This document shows, piece after piece, positions 48,515 to 60,611 of a DNA stretch of 64,000 nt (position 1 is its first letter; each line of letters starts with the position of its first letter). This DNA comes from Tretioscincus oriximinensis. Taxonomy: Eukaryota; Chordata; Lepidosauria; Squamata; Gymnophthalmidae. The position numbers and the translations under genes were made by a program. The notes under the pieces are model-generated. The model was given only the letters and a program-made list of their open reading frames with translations, ran no database searches and was not told where the DNA came from. The stretch is taken from contig JAJVDF010000125.1 in assembly GCA_022410635.1 (NCBI GenBank), positions 2,337,225-2,401,224 on the forward strand, given 5' to 3'.

Positions 48515-49238
48515 CAAGCCCCAGCAGTGTTTGCGAGCCTGCATACAATTACCAGGTATTCTCTACTAGGCAAGAGCCAATGAGCGTTGTATCTTGACTT
48601 GCCATGCTTAGTCAAAAAACCTGGAGAAAGGCATCCCTATTATTATCATTTAGCTTAGGGAACTTTCATAAAGGGTTCTGGGATTGCATGCCTGGTAAAG
48701 GGGATGGGTAGGTTGAACGCACTTCTGGAGTCAGTGAGGGGGCTGCACACAAGAAAGATCCTTGAGACCCCATCAAAACCTCTCAAAACCATCAAAACTG
48801 GCTGGGCAGTATGGCTTCTGCTGGACAGCTGGGGCCAGGAGGACAGGTATTGCTGACCCACCAGCAGCCATGGCTCCATGTCACCGGGTGTGGGGCACTG
48901 GGTCCACTACAATGCCCAGGCTGGGCAGATTTGGTGGGGCCTGCCACGTCACTTGGTGTGCGCAGCCTCAGGGGTCCATGTCATGGGGGTGTAGCCTGCC
49001 TTTACCGAGTCAGGCAGGGTGGCTGACTAGAACTGGGAGTCAAGATGCTGCACCTGCACCCTCCTACTCAAGCCATGGCCTATTTCCTTCCACTTTTGGG
49101 TTAACTTTGCCAGCAGTTAATTTAAGTATTTGGTGTCGTCCCTCAGTCACTTAGCTGTACCCAGCAAGCCCCAGTATCCTTTGCGAGCCTGCATACAATT
49201 CCCAGGTATTCTCTACTAGGCAAGAGCAAATGAACGTT
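48515..49238. repeat. 74-bp direct repeats bounding a GC-richer segment
   Basis: 48515-48588 and 49165-49238 match closely: CAAGCCCCAG, TTTGCGAGCCTGCATACAAT, CCAGGTATTCTCTACTAGGC, AAGAGC.AATGA. The enclosed ~575 bp is GC-richer with a 130-codon plus-strand frame (48762-49154) and no recognised domain. Confidence 0.6.
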
Positions 49239-50085
49239 TTACAGTTTGCGTACTGAAAATCTGAGACAGCTTTTTTCAGACTTTACAAAATGGAGGCTGC
49301 TAAATTGAATAATACAAGAAGGCTACTTACTCCACTGTAAAGACCTTTAGAGCATGTGGAATGCTGGATATGCATGGTTCCGTGTGGTGGACAGATGATA
49401 AATTGTCTCCAAAGTGCAAAAAACAGAAACTGAGGATTGGGCCTCTATCCTGATTTTAACAGAACTGTCACTTGTAGCTCCTGTGAGGTTATTATTAGCT
49501 CCTTGCTTTTGAGGTCACTTAACTTTCCTTTAGTTTGTTATGCAGCAGATCAATGGAGTCATTATTATATCAAAAATATTACACTATTTCCCAGTTTACC
49601 TTTCTTCACTACACACCAGTGCTGAGCACATTCTGCACCATTTCCAGTGAAACTTCTTCCCAAGATTAGACTATATTGCATAGTTTGGTCACTTAAACCT
49701 GAACAAGATTTACTTTTAATTTTTTCAATGGGAGCATAAATTTGTATACAGTTTGGGGTTTTGTAATTGTGCATAATGGGAACATACCATCTTTTTATCT
49801 AACCTTTGTCCTCTACAACTGATTTGAATTACATTTCTCATGACTATCACCTAAGGTTACCACATACTCTGATTAATTCATGACTATCATGGAGTTTGGG
49901 ATAAACCCAAGTTGACAAGCCAATTTTTAAAATTTGCTCTAAGCTTGTCTTCCACTGCGTAACCTGACACATGCACTTCAATAGAAACAGATTGTACTGT
50001 TGGTTGATGCTTATGTGCACACACATAATACAATAAGTTGTAATGATATCAGTCTCAAATAGGATGTGGCTCCTTTAAGGATGTA

Positions 50086-51067
50086 GGCTGCGTGTACACG
50101 ATGATCGAAAAAGCTCTATAAAGTTATATTCCAGAATATAGCAATTGCATGTCCGTGCACATCACGAAGCTATATTCCGGAATATAACAATTGCATGTCA
50201 GTGTATAGCTCTGTGCTTCAGCTATGACCTCCTTCCAGCCAGCATACATGCTTCAGCTATGCCCTCCTTCCAGCCAGCCCTCCACCTGGCTTCAGGGGCT
50301 GCTGCCTGGAGATTGGATCTAGGAAGTGATGAGCAGGACATCATTGCTGTCAAATGGTTCAGCTGAGGCAAGGAGGAGGAGGTGGGGAGGTTGACAGGAC
50401 TTCTGTCAATGCTGCTCGTTGCTTTGCTGAGCTGATCTCCAGGCAGCAGCCCTCGAAGCCAGGCAGAGGGCTGGCTGGAAGGAAGGCACAGCCAAAGCAA
50501 TACGGCGGAGCCAGCTGTGAGTCACAAGAAGCCTTTTCCTAAGCCCAGCCAGTCCTCCGCCTGCTTTCATGGGTTGCTGCCTGGAGATCAGCTCAGCAAA
50601 GCGACGAGCAACATTGACAGAAGTCCTGTCAACTTCTCCTCCTCACCTTAGCCGAACCATTTGACAGCGACGACATCCTGCTCGTTTCTTTGCCGAGCTG
50701 ATCTCCAGGCAGCACCCCCTGAAAGCAGGCAGAGGGCTGGCCGGGCTTAGGAAAAGGCAGGCAGATTTCCTTGCCGAAGCAAGGAGGTGGCACTTCCTCC
50801 TGTCATCTCTCCCCTCCTGTCATCTCTCCCCTCCTGTCTTTCGCACCATGTGTGCACACAGGAGAGGAAGGGGGTTGGTTACGAGAGACAGAGTTTGGCT
50901 GCGAGATGATGGAGGTTCTCTGCAATGATGCCTGAATGAAGCAATAGTTTATTCTGGGATAAATGGCGTTTATTACAGGAGGACCGCTGAAACATGCTTA
51001 ACACGTGTGGCCGAACCTTCCTCATCTCGCTACGACTGAGGAAGAAAATAGTCGTTTGCACTCAGCC
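50086..51067. mobile_element. Family E DNA transposon with two internal palindromes
   Basis: 982 bp. Ends GGCTGCGTGTACACGATGAT and (minus) GGCTGAGTGCAAACGACTAT, flanked by GTA at 50083-50085 and 51068-51070. Near the left end, two ~45-bp tandem units contain CTATATTCC(G)GAATATA. The middle holds palindromes at 50261-50488 and 50531-50758. The outer parts match 52697-53073, which lacks the palindromic middle. PIF/Harbinger-like by its GG ends and 3-bp duplication; the class is inferred. Confidence 0.65.
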
Positions 51068-51539
51068 GTAGTCATGGGAGCATGAAAGAGTAGAGAGGTT
51101 AACACTTAGTTTGTCTGAATTGGTGCTGGAAGCATCTTTTAAGTGGAGGTCTGTGCAAAAGTTTGTGATCAACATGTTAAAACACCATTGATGTCTGCAC
51201 TGCTGATATAATAGGGTTGGTTATGTATTAAAGATAACATTATACAGTAACTTGGTAGATTTGGAAAATTCCAAGCTAGATTTAAAGGAGGAAGGGTCTT
51301 GGACCTGTTAATTTATTGGGAGAAATTAGCTTGGGTTAACAGTTTGTGTTTCACGTTAGTTACCTTGTGTTAATAAAGTCAATTCTTGGTGGAAAGAAGA
51401 GTATTATAGAACTAAGTGTGGGAGAAAACTCAGATTGGAGATACACATTGGGAACCTGAATTTGACCTTCCTGAGGGAACTGGTGGCAGCATACTATTAA
51501 GAAAACACCACAACATCATATCAAACATAAATCTTTAAT

Positions 51540-52690
51540 ATCTTACAACACTTTAATACATAATAATAAAATTCAGTATTAGTATTCAATATTGCCTGTT
51601 TACATTCATATTGGCAACATACCAATCATTTTAGTAACCTAAACTTTATATAAAAGCAAATAACAAGTTAGTGTGAGGGGTTCGGCTGTGGTATGATAAT
51701 ACAACTGCCCAGCCCAGAAGGTGAGGGCAAAGAAGTCATTTGCTCACTTGCTCCTGCTTCAATATGTTTCCAGGACTGGGGCTCTGCAGGCAGACCAGTA
51801 CTGTAGCTGTGGGCCACCAGTTGGCAGTCTATCAGCCAACAGCTGGGCAAGCCAGGCAGTCTGAGTGAGCAGTGCCTATTATCCTTGTTGCCGCTGCCTC
51901 TGCTGCCTCTGCTGCCGTTGCCACCAACCCCACCAACCAGCTGACGATGCAGTACCTGCCTGCACTGCCACTATCACCACTGAGGTCTGGTAAGTACTGA
52001 GAGTGAAGGAGGCTTTTGAAGAACTGCCATTTTAAAAACTCATGAGCCTACAGGGGGGGGAGGGGCATGGATTGGGATGGGGAAGGAATGGCTTAGGGAA
52101 GGGGCATGGGTTGCAGTGTGATTTCAAATATGGTAACCTTACTGTTGCCCAGCATAATTTTGGTAGAACTGCTAGGGAAGCTTTCAATTAAAAATGCTGT
52201 GTTTCCCTAATCTTTATTGTGCACTGAAAGCAAGGGGGGGTGGTTGGGTTTGAACATACAGAGCACTACTCTATCATTAAATTGGAAAGGAATTACTAGA
52301 ATAAAAACCCAAAATAAAATTCCCTTTTGAGACTTATGATTGCTGTGTTCCCATCATTGCATGAGGAAGACACCTTGATGTCACAGTAGGATAACAAAAG
52401 AGAATTAATGTGTGGAATTAATTTAAATTAAAGGAAATCACGATTTCTTCATCAGTTCATTGTGCATTATGTATGTAATAATGACCTCAAGCTACAACAA
52501 GACTGCTGAATATCAAGAGAGTAAAGTTATTACAGGCTCAACAACGGAGCCAATTTATCATCGGGGATCATGCCATTTCTTTCATTGGATATATTTAATT
52601 GAGATATTGAGTTGGAGACCCTTTGATTTAGATTCATTCATAGAATAGAACTGAATTCTATATCCCCAACTTGGTGATAAGAGGTAGGGC
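51540..52690. other. Intergenic, nothing firm
   Basis: Contains a Gly/Cys-type triplet-rich stretch at 51880-51960 (CTGC/TGCC-rich) and poly-G runs at 52052 and 52227. No gene or repeat ends recognised. Confidence 0.45.
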
Positions 52691-52696
52691 AATGTA

Positions 52697-53073
52697 GGCT
52701 AGGTGCACACAACAAAATAAAAACAATGCTATAATCCGGAATATAGCAATCGCATGTCCATGCACACCAAACATATATATTCCATGACCAATGTCCCAGT
52801 TCCGTAACATCGCTCATCGATCTCATCAAAGTGCAGTCCGAGAATTTTTTGTTTTACTCACAACAGCCAATAGAAACAACAATAGTTTTAACATCTCACG
52901 TCTAATTTGTGCACACATATACTCTCGAATGATGCCTGAATATCTGAGCAACAGTTTATTCCAGAAAAAAGGCATTTATTGTGGGTCAGTTACTGAAAAA
53001 CACTTAGCACTTATACCCGAGTCTTCCAGTTTGCGCTACGAACAAGGCAGAAAAACGTCATGTGCATGCAACC
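52697..53073. mobile_element. Family E DNA transposon, short copy
   Basis: Ends GGCTAGGTGCACACAAC and (minus) GGTTGCATGCACATGACG. It shares CGGAATATAGCAATCGCATG, GATGCCTGAAT and CAGTTTATTCCAG.A with 50086-51067. Flanks GTA/ATA are only near-matching as a 3-bp duplication. Confidence 0.6.
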
Positions 53074-53214
53074 ATAGTTATGTTTTAATCCTCAGCCTCT
53101 CACTGCAAGTAGGCAATTACAAACTATTTCCGTAACTCTGCCTGATGGATGTCCTTGGAAATGCCTATGTAGTTATCCAGGGGTCACCTATAATGTTTCT
53201 ATCTCAACCTAAAC

Positions 53215-53799
53215 TAGGGTTGCCATATTCTGGTAACCCAAAACCGGGATGGGGGTGGGGTGCGCGTGCACGTGCGTGTGTGCGCATGTGCGCGTGCGCA
53301 CATACGGACGCTTGTAGTGAGACAGGCAAAACCCCTGCCTGTCTCACTACAAGCGTCTGTGTGTGCGCGCACGCACGTGCGCGCACCTGCTCCTTCACTG
53401 GTGGCGGGGTTTCTCCCTGCTCTCGCCGCCAACTCGTCTGCAGCAGCGGAGCAAAAACGCTTGGGTTTGTGAGAGGAGAACAGAGCTGCCCTCCTGTCAG
53501 AAACCCAGGCGTTTCTAGAGGCGAGTTGGCGGGCAAGAGTAGAGCGAAACCCCGCCTCCAGCCAAGGAGCAGCGACGGCGCGCTCCGAGGGTCCTCCCAG
53601 GACCCCGGAAAGCGTTGCGTGCGCTGCAGCCGTCATCTGTGACGGCTGCTTTTCCTTTAAAATCCCGCCTTTTTACAGTCCCTGACGCAGCATCGGGGAA
53701 TGTAAAAAGGCGGGATTTTAGCTTAAAACCCGGAGGGGACTATATTTTAGTCCCCAAAACCGGGTTTGTCCCGGTTTACCGGGACGTATGGCAACCCTA
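53215..53799. mobile_element. hAT-type foldback transposon
   Basis: 585 bp flanked by a perfect 8-bp duplication ACCTAAAC (53207-53214 and 53800-53807). Terminal inverted repeats TAGGGTTGCCATA (13 of 13). Internal hairpins: 53307-53328 with 53336-53357 (22 of 22 paired, 7-nt loop) and 53658-53677 with 53701-53720 (20 of 20). Alternating CG/CA/TG tracts flank the first hairpin. GC-rich, no coding capacity; frames across it are artefacts. Confidence 0.9.
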
Positions 53800-53809
53800 A
53801 CCTAAACCC

Positions 53810-55470
53810 AAATGTTTCTGAGAACTATGGTGGACTGCCAGAATATAAGCAAACTAAATTTGTCTCAAGTATTTGCTGCATTTGCAAGACCAGTTAACAC
53901 AGGCGTCTCTCATGGAACAAGAGGTGGTGCTTCATAATTTTAAAATGAAGCTATGAATGAGCCAGGAGTTTTATACCTGGTGGTGGTAATAAATAAATGC
54001 AGGTGTCCAGTTTGTTAGCTGAATAATGATCAGATGTAGAATTAAATATAAGCGTGAAGGCATACGTAGTTCTCACATTTGTTATTAACCAAGTATAAGG
54101 CAATCTATGGTAAGGATTAGTTCTACTTGTCTGTTTATTGTAAAACGTTGCCATTTATGCTTATTTGCAGAAGTCTTGGTTGATTAAAACACATGGACTG
54201 AATTCCTCTATAACAACCAGAGAAATAAAAAAACTCATATTAATTTTTTCTGGAACTTGCAATTTTATACAGCTGTTTCATATTGCTTCATAAGGATACA
54301 GCTACCACTCTTTCAGGCAACAAATACTGCATGTTTTATTATTTTGTGGCAAGTTCATTAAAATTCAGTGCACATTCTCTTGAAGTCAGTGGCAGAACCC
54401 CAGTTGTCAACTAATGGCTCAATGAAGGCTTAGCTTGAAAAACTCTGTTAACCTTGTGTGCTACAAACGGTCTAGGAGTTACATAAAGAACAAAATGTCT
54501 GCTGGTTGCAAAAGTCAGCTCCTCTGTCCTTTAAAAACTCCTACTGATTAACTTAGTAAAGATTAATGCTCTATCTTTTTAAATATAACTCAAGTATACC
54601 TTTTATCTTTAAATGACTCATCAACTTTGGTACTTATAAGTGTTTAACCATTAGAAGATTTTCAATGATGTGTTCACTTTATAGAGGCTTCCCAAAAGCT
54701 TATCTTTTCAAAATCTCAAAGACAGCAAACTGGATTCTTTGGTTTGAAAGCCAAAATGTCATTGCAGTAGTTTAGATGGGCTAAAATCAAAGGGTACAAA
54801 ATAATTTTGATAGCTATAATTAAATCTGAAAAAATCCCCACAAAAGATGATATGCATTATAAGTAAACTGGTAGGCTTACTGGTAGCTGGATTACTCAGG
54901 TATTTAAGATGGAGCAAATATTAATGTTATGGGGTGGAAGGTTTTGCCATAGTCAGGATTATCTCAAGGATAATCCTGACTCTTAGGATTCTTTTGCAGA
55001 CTATTCCCTAAATACCTCTATACTAGACTAAATCAACAGCACAAATAACCCAAGACAGTACATGAATCAACCCATTTCTCATTCAGTTAGATCTTTGTAA
55101 TTCCTTATAAAGAGAATTGATATGTGAGATTTTGTATCTTGAATCTCTTAAGTATCCTATGTATGTTCTTTCCTTGAAGAATGGAGGTGATACTAAGCTT
55201 ATCTTTAATTTTGGCAAGCTTACTTATTCTTGCCACTGAATACCCAGTGAAGATAGAACAACTACTTCTTTTTGACAGGAGCACCTTATTGGGCCATCTT
55301 ATCGATATTGTCTGGCCTTTTCTCCTTGGAAAGATGACTTCTCCCCTTGGTAAGATAGTACATAAGCATTACAGTTTAACAAATAAGCTGTATTATTAAT
55401 TATGGATATAGTCTAGTTATGCAAGGCCCACAAATTTGCATCTTGAGAAAGAACCAATGAGTTTGTCTGT
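53810..55470. other. Intergenic, mostly unique-looking
   Basis: AT-rich DNA. 54740-54800 has a line (CATTGCAGTAGTTTAGATGG) resembling the old L2-type tract at 62160-62200. No gene seen. Confidence 0.45.
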
Positions 55471-55477
55471 CCGTTCG

Positions 55478-55947
55478 TGTAGGAATTATGGACATATTTC
55501 CTGAAATATGAACATATATTCTGGAATCAGGCCACATATTAAAGGGTAAAAGGTCACCCAAGAATCAGGCCAAAAGTTCATGAAATGCCAGGCTCCCAAA
55601 TTAATCGTCCCCACATTAATAGGTAATCAAGCTTTCCTGTGGACATACCACAAGGATCTGTCTGACACCCCGGGAACAGGAAAAAGGGATTAAGAAATTA
55701 CCAAATCCTTCACACCCTTTGTCCATGCCAGGGCAGACCGAGATTTGGGAAAAAACTGAATAAACATGACATCATCTGTCTTCCTGACACCTCTTTCCAG
55801 AACATTCCTGATCTTTTCCCCTCCTTATTGTGAAATGCCTTCTGATTATCAATAAATACGGACCCCAAAAAGGACTTCGTTAGGTTCATCAGGCGGGTGA
55901 CCTCAACTCCTAATGTCTCTCAATGTGTTGTGATGTCGATTGCAACA
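55478..55947 (+). mobile_element. Solo LTR of an endogenous retrovirus
   Basis: 470 bp starting TGTAGGAATT and ending GATTGCAACA, so TGT...ACA termini. It is flanked by a perfect 6-bp duplication CGTTCG (55472-55477 and 55948-55953). AATAAA at 55851-55856 lies about 90 bp before the end, fitting a plus-strand U3-R-U5 order. No internal retroviral sequence lies on either side, so it is a recombined solo LTR. A 6-bp duplication is typical of class II-type (and some other) ERVs. Confidence 0.85.
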
Positions 55948-56489
55948 CGTTCGTCCTTCCTTCTTCCGTCCGTCCTTCCTTCTTTGTTGTTAATGTGATA
56001 ATCTAATGAATGTGGGGTTGGATATCTTGCTAAAGTCAGGACTCTAAAATTTCCTTTGAAATATTTAGTTGTAAAAAGTGTTCTTTAAAGCTTCCTATTT
56101 AGGTATCAAGTGCTTCATTTTTTATTTCCATTACCGTCAGTAGTACATAGGAGCTTTTTAAAATGGATAAGAAAGAAAGCCCTTTGCAAAATCAAGATTG
56201 CTTAAATTCCAATATTTGGATTCTGATCAATATTAAAGAGAAGTATATTAAACAATCCATACTGTTGTAACTATAATAAAGTTTGTGTGAAAACAAAGAA
56301 ATCTGCATTAAAACAGACAAAAAAATTCCACTTGCAATATATATATATATAAGTGTTTGTGTGTGTTTTTTTCCCCCTACTGATTCAAACTTTTGCTCAT
56401 CAGTTCATATATTAAAAACAGAGTCTATTTGCAGCAGTTTTTATAGATGTTATGGACAGTTTTATAGGATCATATGTCATCATATTTAT

Positions 56490-56800
56490 TTTATTTAAGA
56501 ATTTATTTAGGAATTTATATCTTCATCAAAGATTCTAGGTAGGGTAACAGAAATTAAAAGCAGCACATTAGTAAAATATTTTAAAGAGCCATATCCTCCC
56601 TCCCACTCTCCCTCCCTGGAAGGACAGAATGCAGAGAGAGCTAACAGTGAAAAACATGAGTGATGAGGTATGTTTTCACCAGGCGCCAAAACCTATACTG
56701 TGTATGACAAGCCTTTAGAGGGAGGCTGTTCCAGAGCATGGAGTGGAGGTAAGACATTTTGTCTGTGTCTAACCTGCATGTCTAGACAAGATTCAAATGC
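56490..56800. repeat. Old L2-type tract
   Basis: TTTATATCTTCATCAAAGAT with CTAGGTAGGGTAACA and, further right, GGAGGCTGTTCCAGAGCATGG, a combination seen in squamate L2-derived repeats. Diverged; class tentative. Confidence 0.4.
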
Positions 56801-56889
56801 TGGTCTTCCCATCTCCCTTTCATAAACATTCATGGTTAGTAAAGATGAACTAGCAATGGGATGAGAACATTAGTACTATATAGTACTAA

Positions 56890-57220
56890 GACTGCATCCA
56901 CATGCAGCAATAATGTCTGCATAAGTGCACCGTCCCAGCGGCTTCTACAGACGTAATTGTCAGTCATGCAATTGCTGCAAATCTGCCTTGCAGCTGTCTA
57001 ATGAAAGCGCTTCTTTTTCAAATGTGGCCTGCTCAACTGGGCCCTCCGCCAATCAGCAGAGAGCCCTGAAAAGCAGGTCGGGTGGTGGGAAGGCTGCACT
57101 TGGCCACTCACGAGCTGGCGCTTCCTTCCTCCCGCCCACCTATGGTGGCTGCCGCATGAGCCATGCAGCCACCCACCTGCGAGGAAAGGTGCTTCTATGC
57201 CCCCGTGTGTGAATGTAGCC
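56890..57220. mobile_element. DNA-transposon-like element with TAA duplication
   Basis: 331 bp, ends GACTGCATCCACATGC and (minus) GGCTACATTCACACACG, flanked by TAA at 56887-56889 and 57221-57223. TAA is a preferred PIF/Harbinger target. The GC-rich interior gives a 95-codon frame with no recognised domain. Confidence 0.5.
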
Positions 57221-58665
57221 TAAGTCTAAGACTTTCTATACAAGAGCTTGATTATGGAGTATTTACCCTCATACAATCAGGGCTGTATTTAGGCTGTATT
57301 TTGCCCATGGGCTGTAATTTACTTATTTATTTACTTTATTTATTTATATGTTTAACTCCTCCTCTTCTCTCAGCTACTTCAGGTTTCATAATAATAAAAA
57401 TAATAAAAATTACTAATATCTTCCTTCTACCCTCACAATTGGCCCTGCATACAATTGTGGGGATTCAACAGTGCTAGAAAAGATTGTCATTTTCCTTTTT
57501 CTTGTTAGTACTTTTATGCAGTTTTTGCAGCATTGTGTCCTTTCTTTCCACTATGATGGCATTGCATGTGAACGCTTCTCAAACCTCCACTCCCGCCCTT
57601 CAGTGAGAGAAGAGACTAGGAAAGGGATTAGTTGCCTTTTCCAGTCAAATGTAACTTGGAAAAAGCAAATGCAGATTATTATTTTTTAAAAAACTGTCAG
57701 GCTCACAAAGTTCAGGTTGGTTTGAAAGTGAGGGGTTTTCCCACATTGAATTCCTCTGCCTGACAACAAAGAGAGCCAGCAACCAATGACAGAAGAAGTA
57801 CAGAATACCCAATGGAAAGCTAAGATTTGTAGCAAGATTTCCTGGGAAATGTAGGCCAAATTTATTGGCAGGAAAGGCCATCATTTCATGCTTGTGGATG
57901 GCCAGCATTGATGGTGTAAGTCCTTTATATAAGATTATATAGTGCTACAAAAGGAAACCATCTGTCACCTAACTTGTACCCTGAGATCTGCAGAGGAGAT
58001 TCTTCTAGTTGTACCACAACTTCCAATACTCACCCCATACACCAGTTTCACGAAACTCGGCTGAGTTTACAGAGAGGTTTTTCCTTCACATTCACTCACC
58101 CAGCCACAAGGGGAGCCAATAACCCAATCCTGTGATCATCCAGTCACAAGATAGGATTTATTGCAGAGTTTCATGGGAAATGAAGGCAAATTCAAAGAAA
58201 AGAAACCCATTTATTCATACATAAAGGCAGCCAGTTTTGTCAGCATTTATATCATTATATACCGTTTTATTTTTTCCCAGCACTCTGTATGCAGGCTTAC
58301 TAGTTCTTCTTGATCTACTATGTAGAATGTGTATGGGATAGAAAATGAAAGGGAGTAATTTGCCATTTCATGCTGCATTGTAATCACTATGCAAATCTGT
58401 GAAAAATATATATTTTTTTATTCCATTTCTTTCATCTGTTAAATAAATTGCCTTGAACTGTACTAATTTGTAATAACATACTTTTTACAATTTAGTACTG
58501 TTTCCTATCACAGCTAAAGGCTGTTCTATCCGACTTACGTCTTAATCACTTTCCGATAATTATTATTTAACTACTTATATATACTGTATATTGTAGCTGT
58601 AAACGTATGGCTAGCAAAAGTACATGACCATTGGGTAACTAATTATTTCTTGCATTTATATCAGG

Positions 58666-58965
58666 CACAAACGGATCAGTCGCTAAGGAAACAGTCTCTC
58701 ATCTGGGAAAATGGGTTTCGAAGTCCTGTGTCAGATGTGGGAAGAGGTGAGCACCTTCTCCTAGCCTGTAGCTCTAGCCAACCCGGCAATTTGAAAGCAA
58801 GAATTGCAAGAAATTGCAACTGACTGCAAGAAGATAAATGGGAACCACCACAGCCTGCTGGGGAAGATAGAATGTAAGGTTTCGGGCAAAATACCCTCGT
58901 AAGCTGCTTTGAGTCTATTTGAAAGTTGAGAAAAGCAGGATATAAGAATCCAGTTCTTCTTCTTG
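58666..58965 (+). mobile_element. tRNA-derived SINE, copy 1
   Basis: About 300 bp. Degenerate A-box region (GGATCAGTCGCTAAGG), B-box GGGTTTCGAAGTCC, the body block TAGCCTGTAGCTCTAGCCAA, and the tail GAGAAAAGCAGGATATAAGA with GTTCTTCTTCTT. Same family as 60322-60611, more diverged. Confidence 0.82.
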
Positions 58966-59696
58966 CTGAGCAAATAATTAGGAAAAAGGTGTTTTCTTAC
59001 AATTTAAGGAAAAAACCGTGAAAATCAGTTTGCTTTCTTTCTTCTAAAACGAGCTTTCTGCACCATGTACAGGAAAGAAAACCACTAACATTAATTTCAT
59101 GAAAACACTATGGTCTGAAGGAAGATGACTTCAGTTTTTTTGGTTTTTCAACTTTGCATCCAGATCTTTTCATTTTCAGACAGAAGTGGCATTGTGTCTG
59201 GCTCTTTGCATTCTCAGGCCAGCTAGTCATTGCAATGATGGCACTGCCTAATCATATCTATCACATTGTGCAGTGACTTAAGCGGGCACAATGTGTCACA
59301 CAGCTAAAAACATCAACCTTCAAGAAATAAAAACTCCAACCAGCTGGCAGAATTTCCAAGGACACAAAACCCTTCCAGCCACACTCCAAGATTCAAACGT
59401 CATGCCAGAAGGTATAAAACATATAAGGTATGAGGAAAGATTTCATATTCAGACACAATGAAAATGATATACAAACATATTGATGCTACAGATATTGCTG
59501 CACATTGACCAATGACTGTATGCTAAATATGTCATGTGCTTAGCTCCAAAATAAGATCTCAGTCATCTCTTATGTAAGGCTATGCTTTGATTCTCAAAAA
59601 ATACTGTGTAGTGCAAAACAGTCCTATGCAACGTAAGACACTGCCTGCCATTATAAGTCAGCAGGGCCTCAGAGGTACTTTATCATTTGCCAAGAT

Positions 59697-60075
59697 TACA
59701 TAAGAACACAAGAGAAGCCACAGAGCCCATCTAGTCCAGCATTCTGTCCCACACAGTGACCCCCAGTTCCATTGAGACAGTCTCAAGCAGAAGAAGGAAA
59801 AAACTCACCTTTTCTTGCCCCTTACCTGCAAAAGGTATTTAAGGAATACTTCCTGTTTTCCCTTCCTAGCAGGCATTGATACACCTGTATTCCATGAATT
59901 TATCTAACCCTATTTTGAATCTATCCAGGCTGCTAGCTACCACCATCTCTGGGTAAAAAAATACTTTGCCTTGTCTGTCCTAACTCTTCTATCCATCAGC
60001 TTCAGGGAGTGCCCCCGAGTCTTAGTGTTGCATGATAGAAAAATATTTTTCTTCCATTCGCTTTATCCATCACAG
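59697..60075 (-). mobile_element. CR1 LINE 3' fragment
   Basis: ACATAAGAACACAAGAGAAG through CATCTAGTCCAGCATTCTGT on the plus strand to GTGTTGCATGATAGAAAAAT. An older copy with deletions relative to 27437-28090. Confidence 0.8.
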
Positions 60076-60321
60076 GCATTTATATATGCATGGGATGGAT
60101 TGAGAAAGGGAAGTCACATTATTTAAAAACTGCTATGTAAAATTGTGTGATAGAAGGGACACTTTTATTGTCAAAAATTGTAGGACCTGTGCATAAGTGA
60201 AGAAATATCAGTTTGGTGGATCAAGTAGCTTCGTTTTAAGTAATTGATATTAGAGTTAGGGAATTAATGTCTGTTAGAGATTGACTAGGAGTAATGTTCA
60301 GCAATATTAGAAAAGTGAGGC

Positions 60322-60611
60322 AGGCATGGATAGCTCAGTTGCTAAGGAATCCATCTCTCAGCTGGGAGATTGGGTTTCGAAGCCCTGTGGGGAGGGGTGA
60401 GCACCTTCCACTAGCCTGTAGCTCTAGCCAACCCAGCTATTCAACTGCAAGAAATTGCAACTGACTGCAAGTTGATACATGGGAACCACCAGAGCCTGGT
60501 GGGGAAGATAGAATGTAAGCCTTAGGGCAAAATACCCTTGGAAGCCGCTTTGAGTCCCTTTGAAAGGTGAGAAAAGCGGGGTATAAGAACCCAGTTCTTC
60601 TTCTTCTTCTT
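60322..60611 (+). mobile_element. tRNA-derived SINE, copy 2 (best)
   Basis: A-box TAGCTCAGTTG at 60331-60341 and B-box GGTTTCGAAGCC at 60373-60384 form an RNA polymerase III promoter in a tRNA-like head. Body with CTGTAGCTCTAGCCAACCCA, and tail GGTGAGAAAAGCGGGGTATA ending in (TTC)n. The same tail seeds the microsatellite at 37295. Confidence 0.88.

Noticed and set aside
60331..60400. Functional tRNA gene
   Set aside because: A- and B-boxes are present, but the acceptor stem does not fold and the sequence continues into a SINE body and tail.
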